From positions 1,202,642-1,266,641 of the forward strand of contig NZ_LMQP01000003.1 in assembly GCF_001425405.1 (NCBI RefSeq): DNA of 64,000 nt, read 5' to 3'. Position numbers and translations under genes: made by a program. Under the pieces are notes generated by a model. It saw only the letters and a list, made by a program, of their open reading frames with translations, did no database searches and was not told the DNA's origin. Positions 56,713-64,000 of this stretch are shown piece by piece (positions within the stretch are counted from its first letter, which is position 1; each line of letters opens with the position of its first letter). The DNA comes from Sphingomonas sp. Leaf412. Its GTDB lineage: Bacteria; Pseudomonadota; Alphaproteobacteria; Sphingomonadales; Sphingomonadaceae.

Positions 56713-57093
56713 TCAGTCGCCAATATTCTTTGTTGTGACATCTAGTAGCGCCGCCCCAAAGTCGTCCCTGCCCACGGAATCCCGCTTCGTCATATCCCGC
56801 GATTTTTGGGCCATACCCAGCTTGATTAGCAGCTGCCCCAGCATCGCGACGTTCCGGCGGTGGTTCTCCTGATCCACCGGCTTGCCATCCAAGAGGTCCG
56901 CGGTAGCCTGCTCGCAAAGCATCGCGATCGTCGCTGCATTCATCAGCAATAGGCGTTCCGATGCCGTGGGGTTGCGGCCTAGCTGCTCCGTGAGGTCCGT
57001 TCCGATCGATCGGAAGCGACGCGCCTCCATGGTGCGCCCGTCCACCTTGCGGCCTGCCACGACCAGATCGAACGCCGGGGGTTCAATGGACAC
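56713..57093 (-). CDS. Phage-block hypothetical protein
   Basis: This 126-residue soluble helical protein has a central segment RNPTASERLLLMNAATIAMLCEQATADLL and a later helix HRRNVAMLGQLLIKLGMAQ. It is the last gene of the minus-strand head block and overlaps the HTH-containing gene by 11 bases, so it belongs to the same transcript. It could be a small packaging or regulatory protein, but no motif proves this. A small-terminase role is possible in principle and unproven; small terminase genes normally lie next to the large one. Confidence 0.6.
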   Translation of the reverse strand: MSIEPPAFDLVVAGRKVDGRTMEARRFRSIGTDLTEQLGRNPTASERLLLMNAATIAMLCEQATADLLDGKPVDQENHRRNVAMLGQLLIKLGMAQKSRDMTKRDSVGRDDFGAALLDVTTKNIGD

Positions 57094-57520
57094 TGGCTGT
57101 TCCTCCCATGGAATACCCGATCGCCTGGGCAGCTTGGATCACGCGGGCCGTGGTAGCGGGTGCGATACGCCCAGTGCCCTTGAGCGCCCGCGCTACCGTT
57201 ATCCCCGACACACCGGCATGCTTCGCGACGTCCGCCATAGTGACGGTGCAGGGGTTATTTTGGACATGATCGACATACGCCAGCACACAGTCGCGGGTGG
57301 TCCGCGGTTCCAGGCCAGCGAGCGTGCATACCATGGCGAAGTCGTCACCACCGTTCGCGAACCATGCGCGGGCGGATTGCTGGATAGTGCGATGCGTATC
57401 CCCGATGCGGCGCCCGCCAGCCGCCTCTATCGCCGCGTTGGCGACGACGCCAAGGAATAGGCGTTGTTCGGGGCTGATCGCGCGGGAAACGGTTGCGGAC
57501 TGGTCCAGGGCGTAGCTCAT
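57083..57520 (-). CDS. Small phage protein with C-terminal LacI-type helix-turn-helix
   Basis: This 145-residue protein joins an unrecognised N-terminal helical part (SPEQRLFLGVVANAAIEAAG, NGGDDFAMVCTLAGLEP) to a C-terminal segment (about residues 94-136: TMADVAKHAGVSGITVARALKG then RVIQAAQAIGY) that matches the DNA-binding headpiece of LacI repressors. The sugar-binding domain of true LacI proteins is absent. It overlaps the minor head gene by 4 bases (ATGA) and so is made with structural proteins, which is an odd place for a regulator. It may link head gene expression or packaging to DNA binding. Confidence 0.75.
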   Translation of the reverse strand: MSYALDQSATVSRAISPEQRLFLGVVANAAIEAAGGRRIGDTHRTIQQSARAWFANGGDDFAMVCTLAGLEPRTTRDCVLAYVDHVQNNPCTVTMADVAKHAGVSGITVARALKGTGRIAPATTARVIQAAQAIGYSMGGTASVH

Positions 57521-58500
57521 GCCGCCCGCCTCAGTACCGCCTTGCACCGACAACCGGCTTCCAGGGGCGGCGTGAAGCACGGCCCCAGGGGGGTTGCGAA
57601 CGGCTGGTTTAGGGGCACACCGTCGCGGTTCATTGCGGGCACCTGGGCATGCGCGAGGCGCACGCGCTCGTCCCCGGCGGTCCGCCAGTACCGGCGCTGA
57701 TCGGCGGGTAGCGCGCCAAACCGCTGGGCGATCTGCCACCCCGTGAGCTTGGCAGCTTCCGCGATGCTGTGCGCGGCGTTCCCGGCGACTGCCTTGGTGC
57801 GGGCGTTGCGAAGGGCACGCGCGTGCTTGTCCAGGATCGCTTCCGCCTGGGCTGGCGTCGTTCCGATGCGGATGGCCTTCGTGAGCATCTGGCGCTGGGC
57901 AGCGGTGATGTTGCCGCGGGTCGGTGCCAGGATGGCGTTGGCGTCGGCGCGGGGGTCCGCGGCATGCGCGACCAGGGCTTCGCGCACGACGTGAAGGGAA
58001 CGGGCCTGATTGCTCGAAAGGCCGGTGATGCGACGTATCTGGGCCGCGCGGCTGTCGGGGCTTCCTGGGGCTACCAGCATGCGCTGAAACGTCTCCCGTA
58101 GAGCGTTGGCGCTTTCGTGGAGGTAGGCGGCGCGGAATGAGCGAACGGCGCTGTCGCGGGCTGTGGTGGCGTCTGCGGCGTTTGTGTTGGCGACATGACG
58201 GACGTGCGCCGCTGCCAATGCCGTGATTGCGGCGAAGAACGACGCAAGGCCGATTGCCATGGCTGTGGCGTCCAGGGCATCGGCGAGTCCGCTGTGGTCC
58301 AGTTCGTCGGTGCCGATGAAGGTAGCAAGCTGTTCGCGGTAATGGTCGCGGGCGTCCGCGCCATCGTCGTCGGCGTGGCCCAACATTGCGGCGAGTAGCA
58401 TGATGTCCAGACTGGCGATGGCATCATCGATCGCGGCGTTCAGGGCAGCTTCGATGTCCGCTTCCTGCTGATCGGTGAGTTGGTCGATAGGATCGATCAC
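57517..58500 (-). CDS. Phage Mu F-like minor head protein
   Basis: This 327-residue protein has the C-terminal signature of the Mu F/SPP1 gp7 family of minor head (head morphogenesis) proteins: YWRTAGDERVRLAHAQ, then MNRDGVPLNQPF, and finally PPLEAGCRCKAVLRR. The N-terminal two thirds are helical and alanine-rich. Such proteins associate with the portal and help in head assembly or DNA ejection. The GTG start overlaps the previous stop by 4 bases. Its place after the connectors, far from the portal gene, is unusual, since it commonly follows portal. Confidence 0.82.
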   Translation of the reverse strand: MIDPIDQLTDQQEADIEAALNAAIDDAIASLDIMLLAAMLGHADDDGADARDHYREQLATFIGTDELDHSGLADALDATAMAIGLASFFAAITALAAAHVRHVANTNAADATTARDSAVRSFRAAYLHESANALRETFQRMLVAPGSPDSRAAQIRRITGLSSNQARSLHVVREALVAHAADPRADANAILAPTRGNITAAQRQMLTKAIRIGTTPAQAEAILDKHARALRNARTKAVAGNAAHSIAEAAKLTGWQIAQRFGALPADQRRYWRTAGDERVRLAHAQVPAMNRDGVPLNQPFATPLGPCFTPPLEAGCRCKAVLRRAA

Positions 58501-59015
58501 AGCTGGACCTCCGCGACGTTGGCGGACGATGCGCGCAGATGCGGTTCGATCAGTCGACGGACGTGCTTGGGCAGCTCATCCGTGATCGTCGGGAAATACA
58601 TGGTCATCGAGTCGCCCAGCATCCGCTGCATCACGGGGGCGCCGGGGAGCTGCCCTTGCGCAAGTAGGTGGATAGCAAGCTCTACAGCCGCGGCTTCGAT
58701 CGCTGGTGGGGTCGCGACGGTAAGCGGATAACCATGGGGACAGCGATCGGGCACACGCGGCCATGCCAGTGCCTGCGTCGGGGCTACGGATCGCCCCTGC
58801 CAACGCATGCGGTCTAGCAGCGCCGTCGCGGTGATAAGTGCCTTGCTTTGATCGCCTTCGTTGGCGCGATGCCATGGGTCCGCGAACAAGCGGGTCGACG
58901 CGAACGCATCCGCCGCGGGGTGGCTGACATACGAGTTCAGGCCGGCGCTGATTGTCCAGGCGGGCGGCGGGCCTTCCTCGATTGGTTCTTCGTCGTTCAG
59001 GTCGTCGTAGGTCAC
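58497..59015 (-). CDS. Phage DnaT-like / head-tail connector-type protein
   Basis: This 172-residue phage protein shows the pattern annotated as putative DnaT-like in many prophages: NSYVSHPAADAFASTRLFADPWH near the start, KALITATALLDRMRWQG and an ALAWPRVPD motif, then helices. Despite the annotation name, the position right after the capsid region and the helical fold suggest a head-completion (connector) role. The GTG start overlaps the neighbouring stop by 4 bases. The functional call is an inference. Confidence 0.65.
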   Translation of the reverse strand: MTYDDLNDEEPIEEGPPPAWTISAGLNSYVSHPAADAFASTRLFADPWHRANEGDQSKALITATALLDRMRWQGRSVAPTQALAWPRVPDRCPHGYPLTVATPPAIEAAAVELAIHLLAQGQLPGAPVMQRMLGDSMTMYFPTITDELPKHVRRLIEPHLRASSANVAEVQL

Positions 59016-59386
59016 GTCAGGGATACCTTATGGAGCACGCCACCGGGGAGGTTTCGGCGCTCCAGGCGGACCACCTTGAGGGCGGTTGCGTCGGGCAGCT
59101 CGAATGTATCGCCGATGATGATTGGGTGGGGGTGGTCGATCAGCCACACGGTCGCGGTGGCGTTGGCGATGGCCTCGTTGGATGCGGCGCCAAGCGTCTT
59201 GCCTGGGCTGTAGGTCACGCGGGCGCGGTGAAGGGTGACTGTGCCGCGGCCCGGTGAGAAGGACAAGCCGTTACCGCTCCAATTCTCGCTAGGTGCCACA
59301 ATGGTTTCGCGCCCAAAGATGTCGCGGACCGGATCGCGCCAGTGGCGCACGGTATCGGTCATGAGCGGCAAGAGGTCAGCGAGCAT
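59012..59386 (-). CDS. Phage head-completion-like protein
   Basis: This 124-residue beta-rich protein (GRGTVTLHRARVTYSPGK, TATVWLIDHPHPIIIGDTFEL, LKVVRLERRNL) has the size and strand pattern of phage head-tail joining or stopper proteins. It lies between the capsid and the DnaT-like connector gene, with a 4-base overlap on the downstream side. No specific signature is recognisable, so the call rests on size and order. Confidence 0.55.
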   Translation of the reverse strand: MLADLLPLMTDTVRHWRDPVRDIFGRETIVAPSENWSGNGLSFSPGRGTVTLHRARVTYSPGKTLGAASNEAIANATATVWLIDHPHPIIIGDTFELPDATALKVVRLERRNLPGGVLHKVSLT

Positions 59387-59592
59387 GGGGCACCTTTAAA
59401 AGAGGTTGCCACCCGCGCGCCCCATTTCAGGAGAGTGGGCGCCGGTGGCTTTCGGGGTTTTGCTGCACGGGCACTGTCCGAATGATCCCGCGCCGGGTGT
59501 TGCCACCCGGCCCCATCCACTCCGATGCGCGCGGCGGGCATCCTTTCCAGCGCATCGAATATGTGGGTGGCTTCTATTGCCCGTCGGGGAGC

Positions 59593-60492
59593 TTACGCCG
59601 CCTTCACGCCCTTGAGGCGGGCCGCGGCCTTGGGATGCTTGATGACGTAGCCCGAGTACCATTCGGTGCGCGTCCGAAGCGCGGGCTTGTCGTCCACCTC
59701 GCCCAGGTCGCGCGCTTCGATCGGCTTCGTCTGGATTCCGTGCATCGTGTCCGCGCCGAAACGGACCGCATAGATGCTGGCCGTCGCGTTCGCCGTGCCC
59801 TGGGCTTCATCGAAGGCCAAGATTTCCGCGCCCGTCTCGTCTTCCTCCACGATGCCGAACGGAACGCCGGCATAGCCGTCCAGTTCGCGGCCGAGCTGGT
59901 CCGTGGAGATCGTGAGGGCATTGACCGATCGGGCGAGCTGGCGAGCGCGCCGGCGGATGGTCTTGTTCATGAGCAACAGCGTGGGCGTGCCGCGCACCGC
60001 GTCGACCAGCTCGTCCAGCATTTCCAGCGTCAGCACGTTTCCGTTGGCACCGGCGGACAGAACCTGTTCCCCGGTCAGCCGGCGGTTGAGTCCGTCGAAC
60101 TCCTTGGGGTTCGTGGAAGTGTTGCCGTCGAAGAAAGTGCGGCACCACGTCAGCGCCGCCGCCTTCGCCTTGAGTGCGTCGTGAATTGCGCGAGTATCGT
60201 TGTCGCCGGTCTGCATCGCAATCTGGGCAACGTCGAAATCGCTATCGCCTCCCAAGATGGTAAGCGTCTCGGTGAGCGGGTTCACAACGCCGGTGCTTTC
60301 CACGTAGCCCTCGTTGAAGCCGCGGAAGGCAACACCGGGAAGCGATGTCTCACGGTTGTAGGTGAATGCATTGCCGGCGATGTTGATGAACGGCATCGCA
60401 GCGAGCACAGGGTTCTCGGTAGCGAAAATCTCGACAATACCGGACGTGAGCTGATCGGGGTTCAGCTTCGCCCATTCGGTGATCGTTAGCAC
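59593..60492 (-). CDS. Phage major capsid protein
   Basis: This 299-residue protein is recognisable as a gp7-like/HK97-fold major capsid protein: N-terminal LTITEWAKLNPDQLTSGIVEIFATENPVLAA segment, FINIAGNAFTYNRETSLPGVAFRGFNEGY, a long helix (FDVAQIAMQTGDNDTRAIHDALKAKA), and a C-terminal beta-rich part (YAVRFGADTMHGIQTKPIEARDLG). It begins at GTG after GAGAGGA. Its neighbour upstream is the scaffold-like protein. About 200 bases without a credible gene separate it from the next gene downstream. Confidence 0.82.
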   Translation of the reverse strand: MLTITEWAKLNPDQLTSGIVEIFATENPVLAAMPFINIAGNAFTYNRETSLPGVAFRGFNEGYVESTGVVNPLTETLTILGGDSDFDVAQIAMQTGDNDTRAIHDALKAKAAALTWCRTFFDGNTSTNPKEFDGLNRRLTGEQVLSAGANGNVLTLEMLDELVDAVRGTPTLLLMNKTIRRRARQLARSVNALTISTDQLGRELDGYAGVPFGIVEEDETGAEILAFDEAQGTANATASIYAVRFGADTMHGIQTKPIEARDLGEVDDKPALRTRTEWYSGYVIKHPKAAARLKGVKAA

Positions 60493-60516
60493 TTGAAGGT
60501 ATCCTCTCTTGTATTG

Positions 60517-60822
60517 TTATTTGCGGTATCCGCCGGCCATGCGAGCAAAGACAGGCAGGGACGACGGATCGGGGGTGGTCGGTGTGATGGAAGGCTTGCC
60601 GCTGTCGGTCGCAGGTACGACGGGCTTGGCGTCGAAAACGCCGGTGGCCTTCGCGGTGTCGAACCACGCGAGCTGTTCCGCGGGCGACATGCTGGCGGGG
60701 ATCAGCCCGCGAAGAGCTTCCGGGACGCCGGCAAGCACGGTGGCCGCGGTGGCCGCGAGCTGGGCCTTGAGTGCGGCAAGCTCCGCGACGGCGGGGTCAG
60801 GCGTGGGGGTCTCGTTTTCCAT
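60517..60822 (-). CDS. Phage scaffold-like protein
   Basis: This 101-residue protein lies between portal and major capsid, the usual place for a scaffolding protein. It has an acidic N-terminus (MENETPTPDPAVAEL), a helical centre (LAALKAQLAATAATVLAG), a segment LIPASMSPAEQLAWFDTAKATGVF and a proline-rich C-terminus. Scaffolds are typically acidic or helical and low in complexity, as seen here, but there is no decisive motif. ATG 60822 was preferred to longer frames overlapping the portal gene. Confidence 0.65.
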   Translation of the reverse strand: MENETPTPDPAVAELAALKAQLAATAATVLAGVPEALRGLIPASMSPAEQLAWFDTAKATGVFDAKPVVPATDSGKPSITPTTPDPSSLPVFARMAGGYRK

Positions 60823-60830
60823 GTTAGCTC

Positions 60831-62120
60831 CTACAGGGGCAGCGCGAGTGCGGCGGACTCGTCGCGGCGGGATTGAAGTTCGCGCATCGCGGCGGTGCGA
60901 TCGGGGTAGCCATCGGGATTGATCGCCATCAGCGCGTCGGCGGGGGACCAAAGGCCCAAGTCGATTTTCTCGCGGCTGTTGGCGAGCTGTTCGGATTCGG
61001 TCAGGCTGTCCATCAATTCGGCGAAGTCGACCGCGATCGTGGCATCGTCGGGGATGGTGCCGGGGCGGTGCGTGTTCACAACCGCCTTGAGCACAGCGAA
61101 CAAGCGGGCTTCGCCGATGCGCCATTGCGCGATGTCGTCCAGGCGTTCTTCCCGAAGCTCGATGCGGCCCGCGTGCTTCGCGCTACCGGACTCGGCTACC
61201 TTGGACAGGTCGAAGACGTCGCTGCCCACGCCGTGAGTGGCCGCTGTCTGGCGCATTACGAACTCGATCGCCGACAGGATCGATGCGATCGGCGAATTGG
61301 GAGAAGCGAAGCCGAAGGTGCCGCCCTGGGGTAGCGCAATCGCGCGATCGGGGCCGAACTGTAGGATCTCGTTGGCGCTGATACCGGATGCCCAGGCTTG
61401 CCCGTGGGCTTGGCTTTCCACCGAGCGCCACAGGTTCGCGAGCGCGACGTTCACGGCGTCCTGGGCTTCGATGAGGTCATCGCCACCGGGGAGGAAGAAC
61501 TGGTCGTCGGGAAGCCGATCGAACAACGGGACGAAGGGGAGGACGCCGTAAGGGTTGGCGTTGCCAGGGTTGCCGTCGATCCGGCGGGGCGCGCCGCGGT
61601 AGTTAAGGCGGCGGTAGCCCGTTGCAGTCCAGTCGCTGAAAGTCACGTCTTCCGCGCGGGTGGCGCCGTGCGTGATGATAACACGCTCGGGGTGCTCGGG
61701 GTCGCTGTAGAGCACGTCCAGTACGTTCGGGGTGATGACGTTCAGCGTTGGCACGCCAGCGGCTTCGTTGAAGCCCACCTGCAAGACCGCGGTTTTGCAT
61801 AACTTCGTATATCGCGAAGCCTTCTTGAGCACCGCGTCGGCGTTGATCGACCGATAGAGCGCGTCCATCGTTGCTTGGTCGACGCCCGTGAATACCCGGC
61901 GGGGCTGGATGCGATAGGTATTGGCGCGGCGGTTCGTAATCGCGCGAACCATGTTGATGCTGAATACGCGGAACTGCTCGGGGCGCGACCACCGGCGGGC
62001 AATGAGCTTGAGCGTGTCCTGTGACTGCTCGTCCCAATAGTACCGAAGTCGACGCGCGCAAATATCCTTGCGATCCTTCGACGCGGTGGCTATACGGACA
62101 GTGTCAGATGAAAACAGCAC
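60831..62120 (-). CDS. Phage portal protein
   Basis: This 429-residue portal-type protein forms the ring at the capsid vertex through which DNA is packaged. Recognisable features are the N-terminal WDEQSQDTLKLIARRWSRPEQFRVFSINM region, the beta-rich NVITPNVLDVLYSDPEHPERVIIT, the central GGDDLIEAQDAVNVALANLWRSVE and the C-terminal helices with FAELMDSLTESEQLANSREKIDLGLWSP. It starts at GTG. It follows the terminase gene after an A+T-rich gap of about 75 bases. Relation to the SPP1-type portal family is suggested by pattern only. Confidence 0.82.
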   Translation of the reverse strand: MLFSSDTVRIATASKDRKDICARRLRYYWDEQSQDTLKLIARRWSRPEQFRVFSINMVRAITNRRANTYRIQPRRVFTGVDQATMDALYRSINADAVLKKASRYTKLCKTAVLQVGFNEAAGVPTLNVITPNVLDVLYSDPEHPERVIITHGATRAEDVTFSDWTATGYRRLNYRGAPRRIDGNPGNANPYGVLPFVPLFDRLPDDQFFLPGGDDLIEAQDAVNVALANLWRSVESQAHGQAWASGISANEILQFGPDRAIALPQGGTFGFASPNSPIASILSAIEFVMRQTAATHGVGSDVFDLSKVAESGSAKHAGRIELREERLDDIAQWRIGEARLFAVLKAVVNTHRPGTIPDDATIAVDFAELMDSLTESEQLANSREKIDLGLWSPADALMAINPDGYPDRTAAMRELQSRRDESAALALPL

Positions 62121-62183
62121 TTGGATCAGTAAGCCTTAAAGCCGAAAATACTGTAGCAGTATAAATCAAAAATCGATGTAAGT

Positions 62184-62202
62184 CACGATGTTTTTCATCG
62201 TG
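62184..62202 (-). other. Hairpin at the terminase-portal junction
   Basis: CACGATG and its complement flank a 5-base A/T loop, and the terminase stop codon lies in the loop region. The adjacent 62121-62194 stretch is A+T-rich, unlike the surrounding genes. It may attenuate transcription between packaging and portal genes or mark a processing site. Function not established. Confidence 0.4.
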
Positions 62203-63877
62203 GGACGGTGTGTGCGCCAATATTTTTCATTCTTGTTGTCGCGAACACTTCAAACGCCAACGGCTGGACCGGCTTGCGGTCGCGATAGGCATCGAAAAGC
62301 CGTGACGCCTCGCGCATCGATCGACATTCGCGGGCGCAAAGGGGGACGTGCCCCCCGCCATTCAGCACGCACGCCGCGACCGATGGTCCGCGTCCGTTGC
62401 AGTGGATGCCGTCGAGTTCGTAGGGGTTCAGGGATACGTGGCGCAGCGAGTGCGCGGCCCAGGCGACAGCATGCACGAAGTCGTCATGCGCGCCGCGGGG
62501 GTGCGTGAACTTCGGGATGGCGGCTTCGCCATCGGTTGCCTTCCCGTCCGAGTGGACCTCGAACACCGCCAGCTCCGAAAGCAAATCTTTGAAGGCCGGG
62601 TGGACGTGAAGGCGCTGTTCCGCCGCGGCCTGCCACAAGCCCATGAAGGCCTGATACTTCGTCCGCCGCGAGGGGTGGATTACCTCTACGCCGGAGCTGA
62701 ACGGCTGCGTCGCGGCCCAATCAGCGACGTCCTGGGCACCGTACGATTCCAGGGTGGCACGGGTCATGCCGTATCCGCGGTGGTATCCATCCAGGCGGCT
62801 CTTGATGCCGCCCAGGCGCCCCAGGAACACGCTGTCGGCGTCCAGGACGTACAGGTGCTCTTCGTCATCGATCACGATCTTTGCGACGCATGCGGTGACG
62901 GTGCGGTCGCCATGCTTCGATCCACCGAAAGCGCGGTCCAGGCCACCGCCGACGATGTATGCGGACCCGGCGGCTAGGGCCTTCACGTCCAGGGGATACT
63001 CGTGCGTGCATGCCGCCAGCACGTCGGCGGGGAACAAGGCGCTGGTCGCGTCACCCCAGCGGTTGAGGTGGTACAGCGCGAAGTCGTGCGGGAGCATCTG
63101 GCGCGCGAGCGAGCGCAGCTTCTTTTCGCTGATCCAGGGCGGCGCGTTGTGGCATGCGTCGTCCAGGTCGGCGTAGGATATGTGGCTGAACGCGATCGAC
63201 GTGTCGGGGTCGGTCGGATGGGTCGCGGCCTGATACAGCTCGTAGAGCTTGTTGGATTTCGGCGAGACGGTGCTGTCGATCAGCATCAGCGAGCCGGCGG
63301 TGTCCAGCAGCGAGCCGGCAAGCGCCGCGAACACCTCATCACCGCGGGGCGCGGCATGAAGCTCCGAGACTTGCGCTGTCGACAGCTTCTTGCCCCAGAG
63401 GGCAGCGGGATTGGCGCTGAACGCTTGGATCGTGGACCCGGCGGTCGGGAACTCGATACGATCGCCCAGCACATTGATTGTCCCCGCCGCGACCAGCCGC
63501 TTGAGCAACGGGGTTTGCTCGAAGGCCTCGCGGATCGACCGGAACGCCGTGTCGACCACTTGCTTTTCGCTGTTGGCGACAACCGCAACGTTTTCGGTCG
63601 CGCGGGTCAGAAACCGCCACACGATCACCATCGCCGACGTGACGGACTTCCCGTGCCGCCTGGGCCAGCAGAACACCGCGACGGACACGTCGCTGCCATC
63701 CAGGGCCTTCGCGATCTCCGCGGCTTCACGGGGGCCAGGAACGAAGGGGGTGAACCCGCCGGTGCTGGACCGGACACGCGGCTGCACTTCGTCCAGAAAC
63801 CGGAAGAACCCGGCGGACCCTTGGCGCCACGATGCGATCGACGCGGCAAGATTGGACGTGGTGTAGGCGGTGGACAC
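62195..63877 (-). CDS. Phage terminase large subunit
   Basis: This 560-residue DNA packaging motor (from GTG 63877; a TTG at 63889 is an alternative) has an N-terminal ATPase with a Walker A-like WPRRHGKS, adenine-binding and Walker B-like segments (SLMLIDSTVSP), and a C-terminal RNase H-like nuclease with acidic residues in GGGLDRAFGG, YVLDADSVFLG and HDDFVHAVAWA. It is the rightmost gene in the window and would be the first gene of the head transcript. No small terminase is visible next to it within the window. Confidence 0.85.
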   Translation of the reverse strand: MSTAYTTSNLAASIASWRQGSAGFFRFLDEVQPRVRSSTGGFTPFVPGPREAAEIAKALDGSDVSVAVFCWPRRHGKSVTSAMVIVWRFLTRATENVAVVANSEKQVVDTAFRSIREAFEQTPLLKRLVAAGTINVLGDRIEFPTAGSTIQAFSANPAALWGKKLSTAQVSELHAAPRGDEVFAALAGSLLDTAGSLMLIDSTVSPKSNKLYELYQAATHPTDPDTSIAFSHISYADLDDACHNAPPWISEKKLRSLARQMLPHDFALYHLNRWGDATSALFPADVLAACTHEYPLDVKALAAGSAYIVGGGLDRAFGGSKHGDRTVTACVAKIVIDDEEHLYVLDADSVFLGRLGGIKSRLDGYHRGYGMTRATLESYGAQDVADWAATQPFSSGVEVIHPSRRTKYQAFMGLWQAAAEQRLHVHPAFKDLLSELAVFEVHSDGKATDGEAAIPKFTHPRGAHDDFVHAVAWAAHSLRHVSLNPYELDGIHCNGRGPSVAACVLNGGGHVPLCARECRSMREASRLFDAYRDRKPVQPLAFEVFATTRMKNIGAHTVPR

Positions 63878-64000
63878 GGATGATCTCAAATCGGGGAGGT
63901 CGGGAGCTGATGGAACACCGCGTGGTCGCGGGATCAGTCTAACGACGCTCGACTTGAGCGGCCCGTCCTGGGCGTGGACCGCACGCGGTCCGGGTAGTTC

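Larger units (their letters stand above)
52087..64000. mobile_element. Genomic island with phage head module at tRNA-Pro (right end outside window)
   Basis: From the tRNA-Pro 3' end to the right edge the window holds a restriction-modification pair, a serine recombinase, an A+T-rich unknown gene pair and a nine-gene minus-strand block in which terminase, portal, capsid, connector-like and minor-head proteins are recognisable. Base composition becomes lower and more variable, particularly at 54,700-56,700. There are no core metabolic genes. No tail, lysis, head-protease or tyrosine-integrase gene is visible, but the element extends beyond 64,000. It may be a defective prophage or a head-encoding satellite. 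The exact left boundary is inferred from the tRNA. Confidence 0.7.

Noticed and set aside
59387-59592. Short minus-strand frames between capsid and head-completion gene
   Set aside because: Three frames are open in turn, but none has a convincing start, composition or phage motif; the stretch may hold a tiny gene but I cannot support one.
56713-63877. Gene transfer agent cluster
   Set aside because: The gene set and order do not match the alphaproteobacterial GTA cluster, which has head and tail genes together in a conserved core location, not at a tRNA gene with restriction genes.

Overview
The window is G+C-rich DNA from an alphaproteobacterium, most likely a Sphingomonas or close relative (order Sphingomonadales). 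Support comes from the cell-cycle hybrid kinase CckA, a DUF4170 protein, the order carA-carB-greA, typical sphingomonad hypothetical proteins, and several families of short palindromic repeats that are common in sphingomonad genomes. One of these repeats lies inside the carA reading frame. No replicon-specific genes are visible, and the density of housekeeping genes indicates chromosome.

Bases 1 to about 52,000 are core chromosome. From left to right: the start of RNase R (cut by the left edge), a PAP2 phosphatase and a formate/nitrite-type transporter; trmB, an alpha/beta hydrolase, ftsB-eno; a four-gene set of small membrane-associated stress-type proteins; an APH(3')-like kinase; greA, carB and carA, the last two separated by a FitAB/VapBC-type toxin-antitoxin pair on the opposite strand; yqeY, dnaG, rpoD; an M28 peptidase; a MoxR ATPase and its VWA partner, separated by an AraC regulator and a CHAP protein; rmuC, def, recR, fmt, truA; an RNA m5U methyltransferase, NAD(P)HX repair enzyme, lipoprotein and ilvD; a response regulator with cckA; an M13 peptidase, DUF2062, smpB, dapA; a lytic transglycosylase; a GreB-like protein with an unusual acidic extension; an NYN protein, a ThuA protein, ettA, a second M28 peptidase and two small paralogous lipoproteins closed by a good terminator.

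At 52,010 there is a tRNA-Pro(TGG) gene, and everything to its right looks acquired. First comes a type II restriction-modification pair (C5 cytosine methyltransferase and presumed endonuclease), then a serine recombinase with inverted repeats beside its start, then an A+T-rich pair of unknown genes. The rest, on the minus strand and read from right to left, is a phage head module: large terminase, portal, scaffold-like protein, major capsid, two head-completion-like proteins, a Mu F-like minor head protein, a small protein with a LacI-type helix-turn-helix, and one unknown. Many of these genes overlap by GTGA or ATGA.

No tail, lysis, protease or tyrosine-integrase gene is visible. The island therefore reads either as a degraded prophage or as a head-encoding, tail-less element resembling capsid-forming phage satellites. 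The window ends just upstream of the terminase, so the other half of the element cannot be seen. The tail-less head module with its restriction cassette and unknown gene pair is the best candidate here for an undescribed system.
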